From assembly GCA_903878265.1 (NCBI GenBank), contig CAIRHD010000044.1, positions 1 to 37,743 on the forward strand: a stretch of DNA of 37,743 nt. The letters are read 5' to 3'. The notes under the pieces were generated by a model. The model was not told where the DNA came from. It did no database searches and saw only the letters and a program-made list of their open reading frames with translations. The stretch comes from an uncultured Bacteroidales bacterium. Lineage in GTDB: Bacteria; Bacteroidota; Bacteroidia; Bacteroidales; UBA4417. The translations under genes and the position numbers were made by a program. Positions within the stretch are counted from its first letter, which is position 1. Every line of letters begins with the position of its first letter. This document shows, one piece after another, positions 19,201-26,220 of this stretch.

Positions 19201-21196
19201 AAACGGATAAGCTATGTACGAAGTTTCCTGAAACGGCATTTGTGCCTGAGGGCGGACCAGCAAAATAGATTCCGTAGTTTTCCACTTTGGCTGCTGAGCT
19301 ACTCAAATTGGTCAGGCCATAAACCGTATTGCCATTTACTATTTGGGTGGTTCCGGCAGTAGCACTGGTTTGTGATATACCTATAGCCGAAGCTGAAGTG
19401 CCAGCAGATGTCTGATTGCTGTAGGAAATTAAATCCCTCACTGTATTGTTAATAACCGTATTTGCCCCGGCTATGGTTTGTATGCCCCTGGTGCGCGATT
19501 GCGAATTCGTACCTATGTACGCATTGGTAAGGTGGGCAATGGTGTTGCCCGATATGATGGTTGTACCTGTACCCGCACTGTAAAGGCCATATACATCCTG
19601 CTTTATTAGTGAGTTTGCTGCAGTGGAGCTTACATTAATACTGTTTGCCGTTTCTAAGCTTCCTATAAGGTTGTTGGTAAGGGAGGTGATGCCCGAAACT
19701 CCCCTTACATATATGGATTCGAACCCGTGAGAATAATAATCGGACCCCACCGTGGTAATGGAACCTATGTTGTTACCAGTTATATTCACCGTTCCGGTGC
19801 TGTTCTGGATCATGCCATGCGATGTGGAATAGTTGTTCGATTGCCCATCGAAAATTACTGAAGGCGCTGATGTGTAGCCACTGCCTACAGAATTAACAGT
19901 TATACTGGTAACAACCCCATTTCCGTTTATGATAGCTGTTGCAGTTGGAGCGGTGCCTCCGGTAGGTGGGTTGGTAAATGTAAGAGTTGGTGCTGTTGCA
20001 TAGCCACTGCCGCCATGCAGTACAGTTATAGTGGTTGATATACCACCAGGGTTTGCCGCCAGTGTGGTTGTTGCAACCGCAACGGGGGTTGTGATCGTAT
20101 TAGAGCCAGTGCCGGTGGTTGCCCCAATGGTATTTCCGGTTACCTCGAAATTGCCAGTATATAGGAATATCCCGTCCCAAGGATTATCCTCTGTACTGGT
20201 AAAATTCATGTTTGCAATAATGTTATTTGCTATAGTTGTAGCTGTGCCGATTCCTGCATAAACATAAATACCGCAGTAATACACAGCGTAATGCGATGTA
20301 AACAACCACGTTCCTGCACATTGAGGCCCACTGCCCCCGATATGATTGTCGCTTATTACATGGTCATTTGTAGTGCTTACGCGGATGGCATTGTACGACA
20401 ACGCATTGCCGACAGCTATAAAATCGGTGGTTTCGTAAATACTGTTGCCCGAAATGATAAAGCCGATGGAAGCACTGTTGATATTGATACCGTTGGAGCT
20501 TAATGTGGTTGAAAAAGTATTGTAAATATGGTTGTTCCGGATAATATTCCCACTGTTGTCGCGGCCTCCTGTCCCAGAAGAAAGTATGGCATTATAAGGC
20601 CTGTTGGTTCCAGAACATGTTAGGTTGCAATATTCGATAATATTGTTATCGTTTCCGTTACCGACGTTGCTGGAAGCAAACGAAATAATTCCCATCGCTG
20701 AGTTGGCTGATGAACCTGTGAGGGTACAATATTTTACGGTATTGTTTTCCGCCGAATTCAAAAAGCGGATTACTGCAGCACCATTTCCGGTGCTTGTTCC
20801 GATAATAGTTAAACTGTTGGGAGTATCCGTCCCGTTAATCCTTCCGTCAATGGTAACATTATCAGCTCCATTCAGGTCAATTAGGGCAAAGTTGCCGAAA
20901 GTTGGTGTTAGCGTAGTAGCGGTTACACTGTATGTACCTGTTGGATAAATACGCACCGAAGTATAGTTTGATGCCACTGTTCCACTGGCATTCAGAACGG
21001 GCGATGACGTTTCTGTTATGCTTCCGGTAATCTGCAGAATTATCTGCCCTTTGATGGTTCCGCTGTTGATGGCGGCAAAGGCGAGTTGCAATGTTGCATA
21101 ATCGGCTCCTAAGCCACCAACGGTTTTGGTTGTTTGTCCAAAGGTATTGCCAGCCATCAAGGTCAAGGTAAGTGCAAATGAAAAAAAGTGTTTCAT
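16190..21196 (-). CDS. Giant beta-helix T9SS cargo protein, N-terminal part (frameshifted)
   Basis: About 1,668 residues of a secreted repeat protein. The ATG at 21194-21196 starts a signal peptide (MKHFFSFALTLTLMAGNTFG-Q), so the open frame's first 17 residues (from 21247) are dropped. Order: an N-terminal ADYATLQLAFAAINSG module, a long right-handed parallel beta-helix with many Asn-turn rungs (ENNTVKYCTLTGSS, NNIIEYCNLTCSG), two GSGY-AP-L/VTF repeats, two WxGxxSxDWxxxxNW modules (around QGGISTDFATAANW and WDGSSSSDWGTSANW), beta-sandwich regions, and finally five ~20-residue CTGNFxNxxxF-type repeats near the 3' end. It should be followed by the sorting domain at 14704. Such proteins are surface or extracellular in Bacteroidota; the binding partner is unknown. 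It is oriented opposite to its neighbours and preceded by a palindrome (21229-21249). Confidence 0.88.
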   Translation of the reverse strand: MKHFFSFALTLTLMAGNTFGQTTKTVGGLGADYATLQLAFAAINSGTIKGQIILQITGSITETSSPVLNASGTVASNYTSVRIYPTGTYSVTATTLTPTFGNFALIDLNGADNVTIDGRINGTDTPNSLTIIGTSTGNGAAVIRFLNSAENNTVKYCTLTGSSANSAMGIISFASSNVGNGNDNNIIEYCNLTCSGTNRPYNAILSSGTGGRDNSGNIIRNNHIYNTFSTTLSSNGININSASIGFIISGNSIYETTDFIAVGNALSYNAIRVSTTNDHVISDNHIGGSGPQCAGTWLFTSHYAVYYCGIYVYAGIGTATTIANNIIANMNFTSTEDNPWDGIFLYTGNFEVTGNTIGATTGTGSNTITTPVAVATTTLAANPGGISTTITVLHGGSGYATAPTLTFTNPPTGGTAPTATAIINGNGVVTSITVNSVGSGYTSAPSVIFDGQSNNYSTSHGMIQNSTGTVNITGNNIGSITTVGSDYYSHGFESIYVRGVSGITSLTNNLIGSLETANSINVSSTAANSLIKQDVYGLYSAGTGTTIISGNTIAHLTNAYIGTNSQSRTRGIQTIAGANTVINNTVRDLISYSNQTSAGTSASAIGISQTSATAGTTQIVNGNTVYGLTNLSSSAAKVENYGIYFAGPPSGTNAVSGNFVHSLSVSSTNVNAFVNGIVINSGAVSCANNIINLGNNSLGYSINGIWDGTTVGNIVNFYFNTVYIGGSVSSGATSATAALWNANNTSTRDYRNNILDNVRTGGSTGKHYAIVLAGVSGLTINGNDYFYSGTMLGKIGTLEKADLNAWKTGTSQDANSLAINPVFTTAGGTNAINYYASASLPGVSGTGITTDYYGVTRGSPKMGAIEQNANVWQGGISTDFATAANWTTGLVPASGSDIIFASSPANDCVLDGNRTVGNISNGSSKNLVVNGKTLTINKSLNFTSSGKITTSVPSSVVEFAGSTAQTIQSSAFASNSVAALIINNPGGVTLNGDFAVSQSLALTSETLAIGANTLTISGSTLTRTSGSIDASNAAATLDFANSIGIALPASVFSTAITNLTISGTGGLTAGSDITVNGVLNLAAVNPTDTKGLLEMTHTYGNYPGTTNTDYLDSYLLNMGASATTTGIGDVTGTVKRTMAFDANTSYTFGHQYTTVALSTGNMPTSLSVTITIGTTPFGNPDAVKRTYEIIPTVPSGYTSTSHVTANFHYLDSELTSSISPYHTNSESTMVTMDYDIGGGSGTPDEHGRSAYDFINNYLGLSNIPIDYFIAINGTHTWRTLFQLRDFITGYYTWDGSSSSDWGTSANWTPSGNPSDVSHVIIPDAATTTNDPILPAGVTINAISIEYGGVLVMGGNTLTIKNSLSGGWEDQNPLGNDPGTSTVLFSMPGTTVSGNARFYNVEIGTGADITNASNSTMKIANTITKTGTGKWYADVYGATVEYNGSNQAVIVPDGTPQYHNLTLSGSGTKTMPGTALSLHGSLTLAGTATATALAALTIGGNLLVELGTSFNAGAFSHAITGDIFCDGSITNPFGGTLTCTGNFNNTNSYTGASGSTLNCTGNFINYPNSNFSGIGNTLIFGGQLTNQGTFVGTSSTVTCNGTFTNDNTFNGTNAALACKGHFINNGTFTSTGSTVTLNGTTSQNVGGTTSPSAFYNLTISNTSGINLLI
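16265..16600 (-). repeat. Coding tandem repeat of ~20 residues in the cargo protein
   Basis: Five successive units align in the protein: TCTGNFNNTNSYTGASGSTL, NCTGNFINYPNSNFSGIGNT, LIFGGQLTNQGTFVGTSSTV, TCNGTFTNDNTFNGTNAAL and ACKGHFINNGTFTSTGSTV. The shared pattern is Thr/Cys-x-Gly-x-Phe-x-Asn, then Phe-x-Gly, then a Ser/Thr-rich strand. This suits one beta-solenoid coil per unit. Confidence 0.8.
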
Positions 21197-21228
21197 GGTA
21201 TATATGGTTAACAATAAGTTGTTTAGCG

Positions 21229-21249
21229 AATTGTATGTCCTATACAATT
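21229..21249. promoter_or_regulatory. Palindrome upstream of giant cargo gene
   Basis: Perfect 8-bp arms AATTGTAT and ATACAATT around a 5-nt spacer, centred about 43 nt upstream of the cargo gene's ATG on the minus strand. The position and AT-rich symmetry suit an operator or a promoter-overlapping site. A related TGTATATGTAGG lies just beyond (21255-21266). Confidence 0.45.
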
Positions 21250-21511
21250 AATAATGTATATGTAGGAAAAAGCAAGCCAAATGAGTTCATCAAATTGTGA
21301 AGCTTATGGCATGGATGGAAATGAGAAGGGGGGAGAAATATAAGAGTTGAACAAAGGTAATACTATTTATGCCTTTAGGAAAGGTTGGTTCTAAAATATA
21401 TGTTTTCTATACCATTTCAATCCCAATTTACGCAAACAATGCGTTTTAGTCCGTGTGCAAATTAAAGTCGCGCCCCCGTTCAAACTAATTGATACTTGCA
21501 TTTTGTTGATA

Positions 21512-21658
21512 TTCGATGTAAATGTGTTGTTTGTCGCTGTCATTGTCCTTTTGTTCGATGTAAATGTCCTATAGTTCAATGTCAACTACCTGTTTGTTGC
21601 TGTCAATATGTTATTGTTCAGTCTAAATGTGTTGCTTTTCGATGAAAATGAAAAGAAA
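21512..21658. repeat. Seven degenerate 21-bp tandem repeats
   Basis: Words related to TTCGATGTAAATGTG or GTCGCTGTCATTGTC recur at 21512, 21533, 21554, 21575, 21596, 21617 and 21638, a strict 21-bp period despite many substitutions. Two sub-types partly alternate (TTCGATGTAAATG; GTYGCTGTCAATG). On the minus strand one frame reads heptapeptides such as TFTSNKR, TMTATNN and TFTSNIN, but a TAG interrupts it. Confidence 0.75.
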
Positions 21659-21699
21659 CCGTTTCGAGGGTTGGTAAAAACCGCTCGAAGGGTTCATCC

Positions 21700-21812
21700 T
21701 CCCATTATCGCATTTTCTAATTCTCACATTCTCATATCCCCAAATCTTCACATCCCCAAATCCCGACATTATCAAATTTTCCTATTATCCCATCAATTTA
21801 TCCATCAAATAA
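21700..21812. repeat. Pyrimidine-rich low-complexity stretch
   Basis: Loose repeats of CATTCTCATATCCCCAAATC-like words on the plus strand, with almost no G over more than 100 bp. The period is irregular. It lies just before the small membrane protein gene. Confidence 0.55.
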
Positions 21813-21850
21813 ATGTACTTTTACAAGCGATTTTACAAAACACATTTCCA

Positions 21851-22327
21851 ATGGGCGATTACATCTATATTTTAATAGGTATAGTTTGGGTGGCATATAC
21901 CTTATACTCTGCCAGGCAAAAAGCATTGCAAAAACAGCAAGATACCGGATTGCCACCATCAGGGCCATCGCAATCGTCGCCACTTCCTATACCAGGCAAC
22001 CAAGGTGGAGGAAAATCATTGTTAGAAGATATTTTTCGCGAATTAACAGGCGAAACCAAACCCGTTCCGCGACCAAGCCAGCCTTTCCCAACCACTCCCA
22101 CGGTTCAGCCTGCGCAGGTGCGGCAAACGGCCCAAGCTGCTAAAAGTTCGACACGGTATGCCGACATATCGGGTTTTGCGGCAGCTTTTCCACAAAATGA
22201 ACAAAAAGGCGAGAGGATTTCTGGTGCAAACGATGGGCAAACGATGAAAAATGATAGTATCGCTAAAAGATTTGACCTTCGCGAGGCTGTCATTTTCAGT
22301 GAATTACTTAACAGAAAGTACTTTTAA
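21851..22327 (+). CDS. Small membrane-anchored protein of unknown function
   Basis: A 158-residue protein not assigned to a named family. The ATG at 21851 is chosen because it puts a hydrophobic segment (YIYILIGIVWVAYTLYS, residues ~4-20) right at the N-terminus; the open frame upstream to 21608 is repeat-derived. The membrane segment is followed by a short basic/Gln stretch (ARQKALQKQQ), a long Pro/Ser/Thr/Gln-rich low-complexity linker (with LLEDIFRELTGE inside), and a compact C-terminal end, FDLREAVIFSELLNRKYF. That last motif looks like the conserved part and could be a docking peptide; I recall similar ends in Bacteroidota hypotheticals but could not verify this. It probably sits in the inner membrane with the tail in the cytoplasm or periplasm. 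A perfect hairpin follows the stop, and the TonB receptor starts 118 bp on. Confidence 0.7.
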   Translation: MGDYIYILIGIVWVAYTLYSARQKALQKQQDTGLPPSGPSQSSPLPIPGNQGGGKSLLEDIFRELTGETKPVPRPSQPFPTTPTVQPAQVRQTAQAAKSSTRYADISGFAAAFPQNEQKGERISGANDGQTMKNDSIAKRFDLREAVIFSELLNRKYF

Positions 22328-22349
22328 ACCAAAATATTTCTATTTTGGT
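22328..22349 (+). terminator. Perfect hairpin after small membrane protein gene
   Basis: ACCAAAATA and TATTTTGGT are perfect 9-bp arms with a 4-nt loop, starting at the first base after the TAA. There is no T-tract, so it may be a weak terminator, an RNA-stability hairpin, or a protein-binding palindrome for the receptor operon. Confidence 0.5.
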
Positions 22350-22381
22350 AACGATTTGTTAACGTAAGTTAAAAATCTTTT

Positions 22382-22389
22382 TACCTTTA
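22382..22389 (+). promoter_or_regulatory. Possible -7 box of receptor operon
   Basis: TACCTTTA differs from TAnnTTTG at the last base. A TTTG at 22355-22358 stands 23 nt upstream, near the -33 spacing. This gives a leader of roughly 50 nt before the ATG at 22446. Confidence 0.35.
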
Positions 22390-22445
22390 CATGCTTTTTT
22401 CAAGGTAGGCTATTCCTATTTACAGCAACATAAAAACTAATCTTT

Positions 22446-25400
22446 ATGGTAAGAAAATTACTCTTTCTCCTTGTTTTGCTTCTCACAGCAAACGCAGCTT
22501 TGTTAGCGCAATCGGGAGCGTTACAGGGCAAAGTCATTGATAAGGTGACCAAGGAGCCAATCCCATTCACCAATATCATTGTTGAGTTCAAGGGGACGCA
22601 AGCCGGTGGAACAGCCTCCGACTTCGATGGCAAGTACTCTATTAAGCCGATTACACCGGGCACCTACGATGTTAAGGCATCGTTTTTAGGTTACAAACCG
22701 GTTCAAATCACAGGTATTCCTATCCGTTCGGGTATTATCGAATACCTGAACATCGAACTCGAATCTACTGCCGTTCAGGTGGAAGGGGTAACAATTACCA
22801 AGTACAAAGTACCGCTTATTGATAAAGACAAGACAGTTTCGGGTGCAACAGTTACTTCTGAGGAAATCAGCAAGATGCCGAGCCGTAATGCTCAATCCAT
22901 TGCTACCAGTGTTGGAGGTGTTTTTTCCCGCGATGGCGAGGTTGGCAACGTTCGCGGACAGCGTTCGGATGGCAATGTTACATATATTGACGGGATTAAA
23001 GTACGCGGTACTGGCGGTTTGCCCGAATCGGCAATCGAACAGGTTTCTGTAATTCTGGGAGGTGTGCCAGCTCAATATGGTGATGCCACGGGTGGCATTA
23101 TCAATATCACAACCAAAGGCCCTTCGCGGCAGTTTGGTGGTGGCATTGAGTTACAAACCTCACAATTCCTCGATCCTTATGGTAGCCACCGTGTTGGATT
23201 AAACCTCACTGGTCCACTGTTCTGGAACAAGGCGAAGACCGAAGCTTTGCTTGGTTACTTTATAGCTGGCGATTTCAATTACCATAAAGACGGTGCTACC
23301 TTGCCTTTAGGACTGTATAAAGTAAACGATGCCAAATTGGCCGAACTCGAAGCAAACCCTTTGCGGCCATCCGGTACAGGGCAAGGAAACTATCAGAATG
23401 TTGAGTTTATCAGGCAATCCGATTTGGTAGCTTTGAAATCCTCGCTCAATAGCAATGGGTACGATATAAACACCTCTGGAAAGTTGGATGTAAAAACGGG
23501 AAAGAACACCAACCTTACTTTTGGAGGGTCGTACAGTGCTTCTGCAGGAAATAATTACAACCTTTACCATTCCATTTTCAATTACAACCGGAATTCTTAT
23601 TCCAGTGGCAACGAATGGCGTGTTTTTGGCAGGTTTACACAGCGTTTCCCTGCTTCAAAGGATGCCAATACCTTGGTGAAAAATATTTATTACTCCATCC
23701 AGGCCGACTATACCAGTATTAAAAATAAAACAGAAGACCCTGAACTAAAGGACAACCTTTTCGCTTATGGCTATGTTGGGAAGTTTGATACCTATAAAGA
23801 AAAAGGTTATGATTATTTCCCTGAAGTTGATTCGAACGGACGCTTATTGTCTGCGACTCTAACCATGAATGGTTTTTCTGATACACTTGTTACTTTTTCG
23901 CGTGCCGAGTTTAACCCTGTGTTGGCAAACTACACTGATAATTTTTATAAATACTATGCCGAGAACAATTTCTTACTGCCTTTCGACCCCAATCACACCC
24001 AACCCTTTAATAAAGAGGAAATTTATTCTGGTGGTGGAATGTTAAATGGATATACCCCAAACGGTGTTTTTAACGGTGTTTACGGCTTATGGTCGGCACC
24101 TGGCAACCAACAGACTGGATATGGCAAAAGCTCTACTACCCAGGTAACAGCCAACATGAACCTTTCGGCCGATGTAGGCAACCACGAAATCAAGCTTGGG
24201 TTTACTTTCGAGCGTTACAGCCAAAGCAATTTTTCGTATGCGCCTACAACCTTCTGGCAACAGATGTCGCAGTTGACCAACTTCCATATTAAAGAACTCA
24301 ACCTGAACGATTCGATGGTGACAAACTATCAAGTAGTTAATCCTAATAATGATACTGTTGATTTTACAAAAATAGATTTTAACAGGCTTTATGATGGTAG
24401 CTCCCAAAGTGTTTTTGATATGAACCTTCGTTCAGCAATGGGTTTGTCCAAAACAGGTACCGAATGGATAGATATAAATTCTTATGACCTTAACTCAAAC
24501 ACGATATCCTATTTCGACGATAATAACCAAAGGCGTACCGTGAATCTGAATAAACCAGTATCGGTAGATTTCTTCAGTCCAGATGAATTCCTTAATATTA
24601 GTGGAAATGCATTTGCTGTAGCAAGGGGATATGATTATTATGGCAATAAGTTGACTTCGAGTCCAAGTATATTGGATTATTACAATAATACCGACGCCAA
24701 TGGGAATTTTACCCGTCAGATAAAACCAAATGAGCCTATTTATATGGCAGGTTATATTTCGGATAAATTTTCTTTCGACGATCTGGTATTCAATGTTGGG
24801 CTTCGTGTGGATCGTTTTGATGCAAACCAAAGCACCTTGAAAGATGCTTATTCGCTTTATCCTATTAGGACTGTTTCTCAAGTTACCAACCTTGGCGAAC
24901 ACCCTTCAAGTATGGGTGATAACTATGCAGTATATGTGGATAACCTTACTGAACCAACACGCATAATGGGCTATCGCGATGGCAGCAACTGGTACGATGC
25001 CAATGGGGCGGTATTGCTTGACCCTACATTTCCTTTAGATGCGGGAAACGGTATTACACCTTACCTTGAGGGTGGTAAAGTAATTGATGAGAAATCGTTT
25101 GCCGATTATGTTCCACAAATTTCGGTAATGCCACGTATCTCGTTCTCGTTCCCCATTTCTGACGAGGCATTGTTCTATGCCCATTATGATGTAATTACCC
25201 AAAGGCCAAAATCTTATGCGGTTATGGATCCTTTCAATTACCTGAAATGGCAATATAAGAGCAATTTAACAATGAGCAACCCGAACCTGAAACCGGAGAA
25301 AAATGTGAACTATGAATTGGGTTTCCAACAAAAGATTTCCAATTCATCTTCCATCAATATCTCGGCATTTTATATCGAATCGCGCGATCAAATTCAAATG

Positions 25401-26177
25401 TTCCGCTACACAGGGGCATATCCTTCCATGTATTACTCATACAATAACATCGACTTCGGTACGGTTAAAGGTCTTACAATTGCTTACGATCTCCGCCGTA
25501 CTGGCAATGTTCGTATCAGGGCTAACTATACGCTTCAGTTTGCAAACGCAACAGGTTCAAATCCCGAAACTTCAAAAGCACTTATTCAATCTGGCCAGCC
25601 CAACCTTCGTAACCTAATCCCAACCGATGCTGACCAACGTCATGCCATACAGGTTAACGTCGATTTCCGTTATGCCGAAGGAACAGATTATAATGGCCCG
25701 GTTATTAATGAGATTCAGGTATTGAAAAATGCAGGTTTCAATATTACCATGAACGGCGGTTCGGGAACACCTTATACCCGTTCGAGTACTATCTCCAGTT
25801 TGCTGGTATCTAATTCGATGGTACAAGGTTCACTTTCCGGTTCGCGCTTGCCATGGTCGTTCAGGATGGATGGCCGTTTGGACAAGGATTTCACTGTGGC
25901 CGTTGGCAAGGATTCAAAAGGAGGCAAAAAGGAATACTTCCTCAACGCTTATCTTCAAGTGCTGAATATACTAAATACCCAAAATATAATGGGCGTTTAT
26001 GCCGCTACCGGAAACCCTAATGATGATGGATATTTGGCTGCTGCTGAATACCAGTCACAGATCAATTCGCAGCTCGATTCTCAGTCGTTCAGGGATATGT
26101 ACAGTATCAGTGTCAACAATCCTTACAATTACAGTTCGCCCCGTATGATCCGTATTGGAGTAGGGATAAGCTTCTAA
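22446..26177 (+). CDS. TonB-dependent receptor with carboxypeptidase-regulatory-like N-domain
   Basis: A 1,243-residue outer-membrane gated channel that would take up a ligand using TonB energy. Order: signal peptide (MVRKLLFLLVLLLTANAALLA-Q), a beta-sandwich carboxypeptidase-regulatory-like domain (GALQGKVIDKVTKEPIPFTN ... YDVKASFLGYKPVQ, residues ~24-105), the plug domain (EEISKMPSRNAQSIATSVGG ... VRGQRSDGNVTYIDG ... GGVPAQYGDATGGIINITTK, ~135-222) and a long barrel ending RIGVGISF with the terminal Phe typical of outer-membrane barrels. The barrel contains big loop insertions. No SusD partner follows; instead a very large secreted protein and a PorV-like protein do, with short gaps. This argues against a classical glycan-uptake pair. 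The substrate is unknown. Confidence 0.92.
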   Translation: MVRKLLFLLVLLLTANAALLAQSGALQGKVIDKVTKEPIPFTNIIVEFKGTQAGGTASDFDGKYSIKPITPGTYDVKASFLGYKPVQITGIPIRSGIIEYLNIELESTAVQVEGVTITKYKVPLIDKDKTVSGATVTSEEISKMPSRNAQSIATSVGGVFSRDGEVGNVRGQRSDGNVTYIDGIKVRGTGGLPESAIEQVSVILGGVPAQYGDATGGIINITTKGPSRQFGGGIELQTSQFLDPYGSHRVGLNLTGPLFWNKAKTEALLGYFIAGDFNYHKDGATLPLGLYKVNDAKLAELEANPLRPSGTGQGNYQNVEFIRQSDLVALKSSLNSNGYDINTSGKLDVKTGKNTNLTFGGSYSASAGNNYNLYHSIFNYNRNSYSSGNEWRVFGRFTQRFPASKDANTLVKNIYYSIQADYTSIKNKTEDPELKDNLFAYGYVGKFDTYKEKGYDYFPEVDSNGRLLSATLTMNGFSDTLVTFSRAEFNPVLANYTDNFYKYYAENNFLLPFDPNHTQPFNKEEIYSGGGMLNGYTPNGVFNGVYGLWSAPGNQQTGYGKSSTTQVTANMNLSADVGNHEIKLGFTFERYSQSNFSYAPTTFWQQMSQLTNFHIKELNLNDSMVTNYQVVNPNNDTVDFTKIDFNRLYDGSSQSVFDMNLRSAMGLSKTGTEWIDINSYDLNSNTISYFDDNNQRRTVNLNKPVSVDFFSPDEFLNISGNAFAVARGYDYYGNKLTSSPSILDYYNNTDANGNFTRQIKPNEPIYMAGYISDKFSFDDLVFNVGLRVDRFDANQSTLKDAYSLYPIRTVSQVTNLGEHPSSMGDNYAVYVDNLTEPTRIMGYRDGSNWYDANGAVLLDPTFPLDAGNGITPYLEGGKVIDEKSFADYVPQISVMPRISFSFPISDEALFYAHYDVITQRPKSYAVMDPFNYLKWQYKSNLTMSNPNLKPEKNVNYELGFQQKISNSSSINISAFYIESRDQIQMFRYTGAYPSMYYSYNNIDFGTVKGLTIAYDLRRTGNVRIRANYTLQFANATGSNPETSKALIQSGQPNLRNLIPTDADQRHAIQVNVDFRYAEGTDYNGPVINEIQVLKNAGFNITMNGGSGTPYTRSSTISSLLVSNSMVQGSLSGSRLPWSFRMDGRLDKDFTVAVGKDSKGGKKEYFLNAYLQVLNILNTQNIMGVYAATGNPNDDGYLAAAEYQSQINSQLDSQSFRDMYSISVNNPYNYSSPRMIRIGVGISF

Positions 26178-26220
26178 TTGATATATAATGCATCGTAGAA
26201 ACGAAAAACAAACAAAATTT

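Larger units (their letters stand above)
21197..21850. other. Gene-free divergent region with several repeat types
   Basis: A 654-bp gap between the cargo gene (minus) and the small membrane protein (plus). It holds the inverted repeat at 21229-21249, an AT-rich stretch, the 21-bp repeats at 21512-21658 and pyrimidine-rich low-complexity DNA at 21700-21812. Open frames crossing it (21391-21585 minus; the extension of the plus frame to 21608) look like by-products of the repeats. Confidence 0.75.

Noticed and set aside
21391-21585. Minus-strand open frame with heptapeptide repeats
   Set aside because: It is a product of the 21-bp period; an in-frame TAG breaks the repeat and the rest has no protein-like character. 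Kept only as a possible relic.
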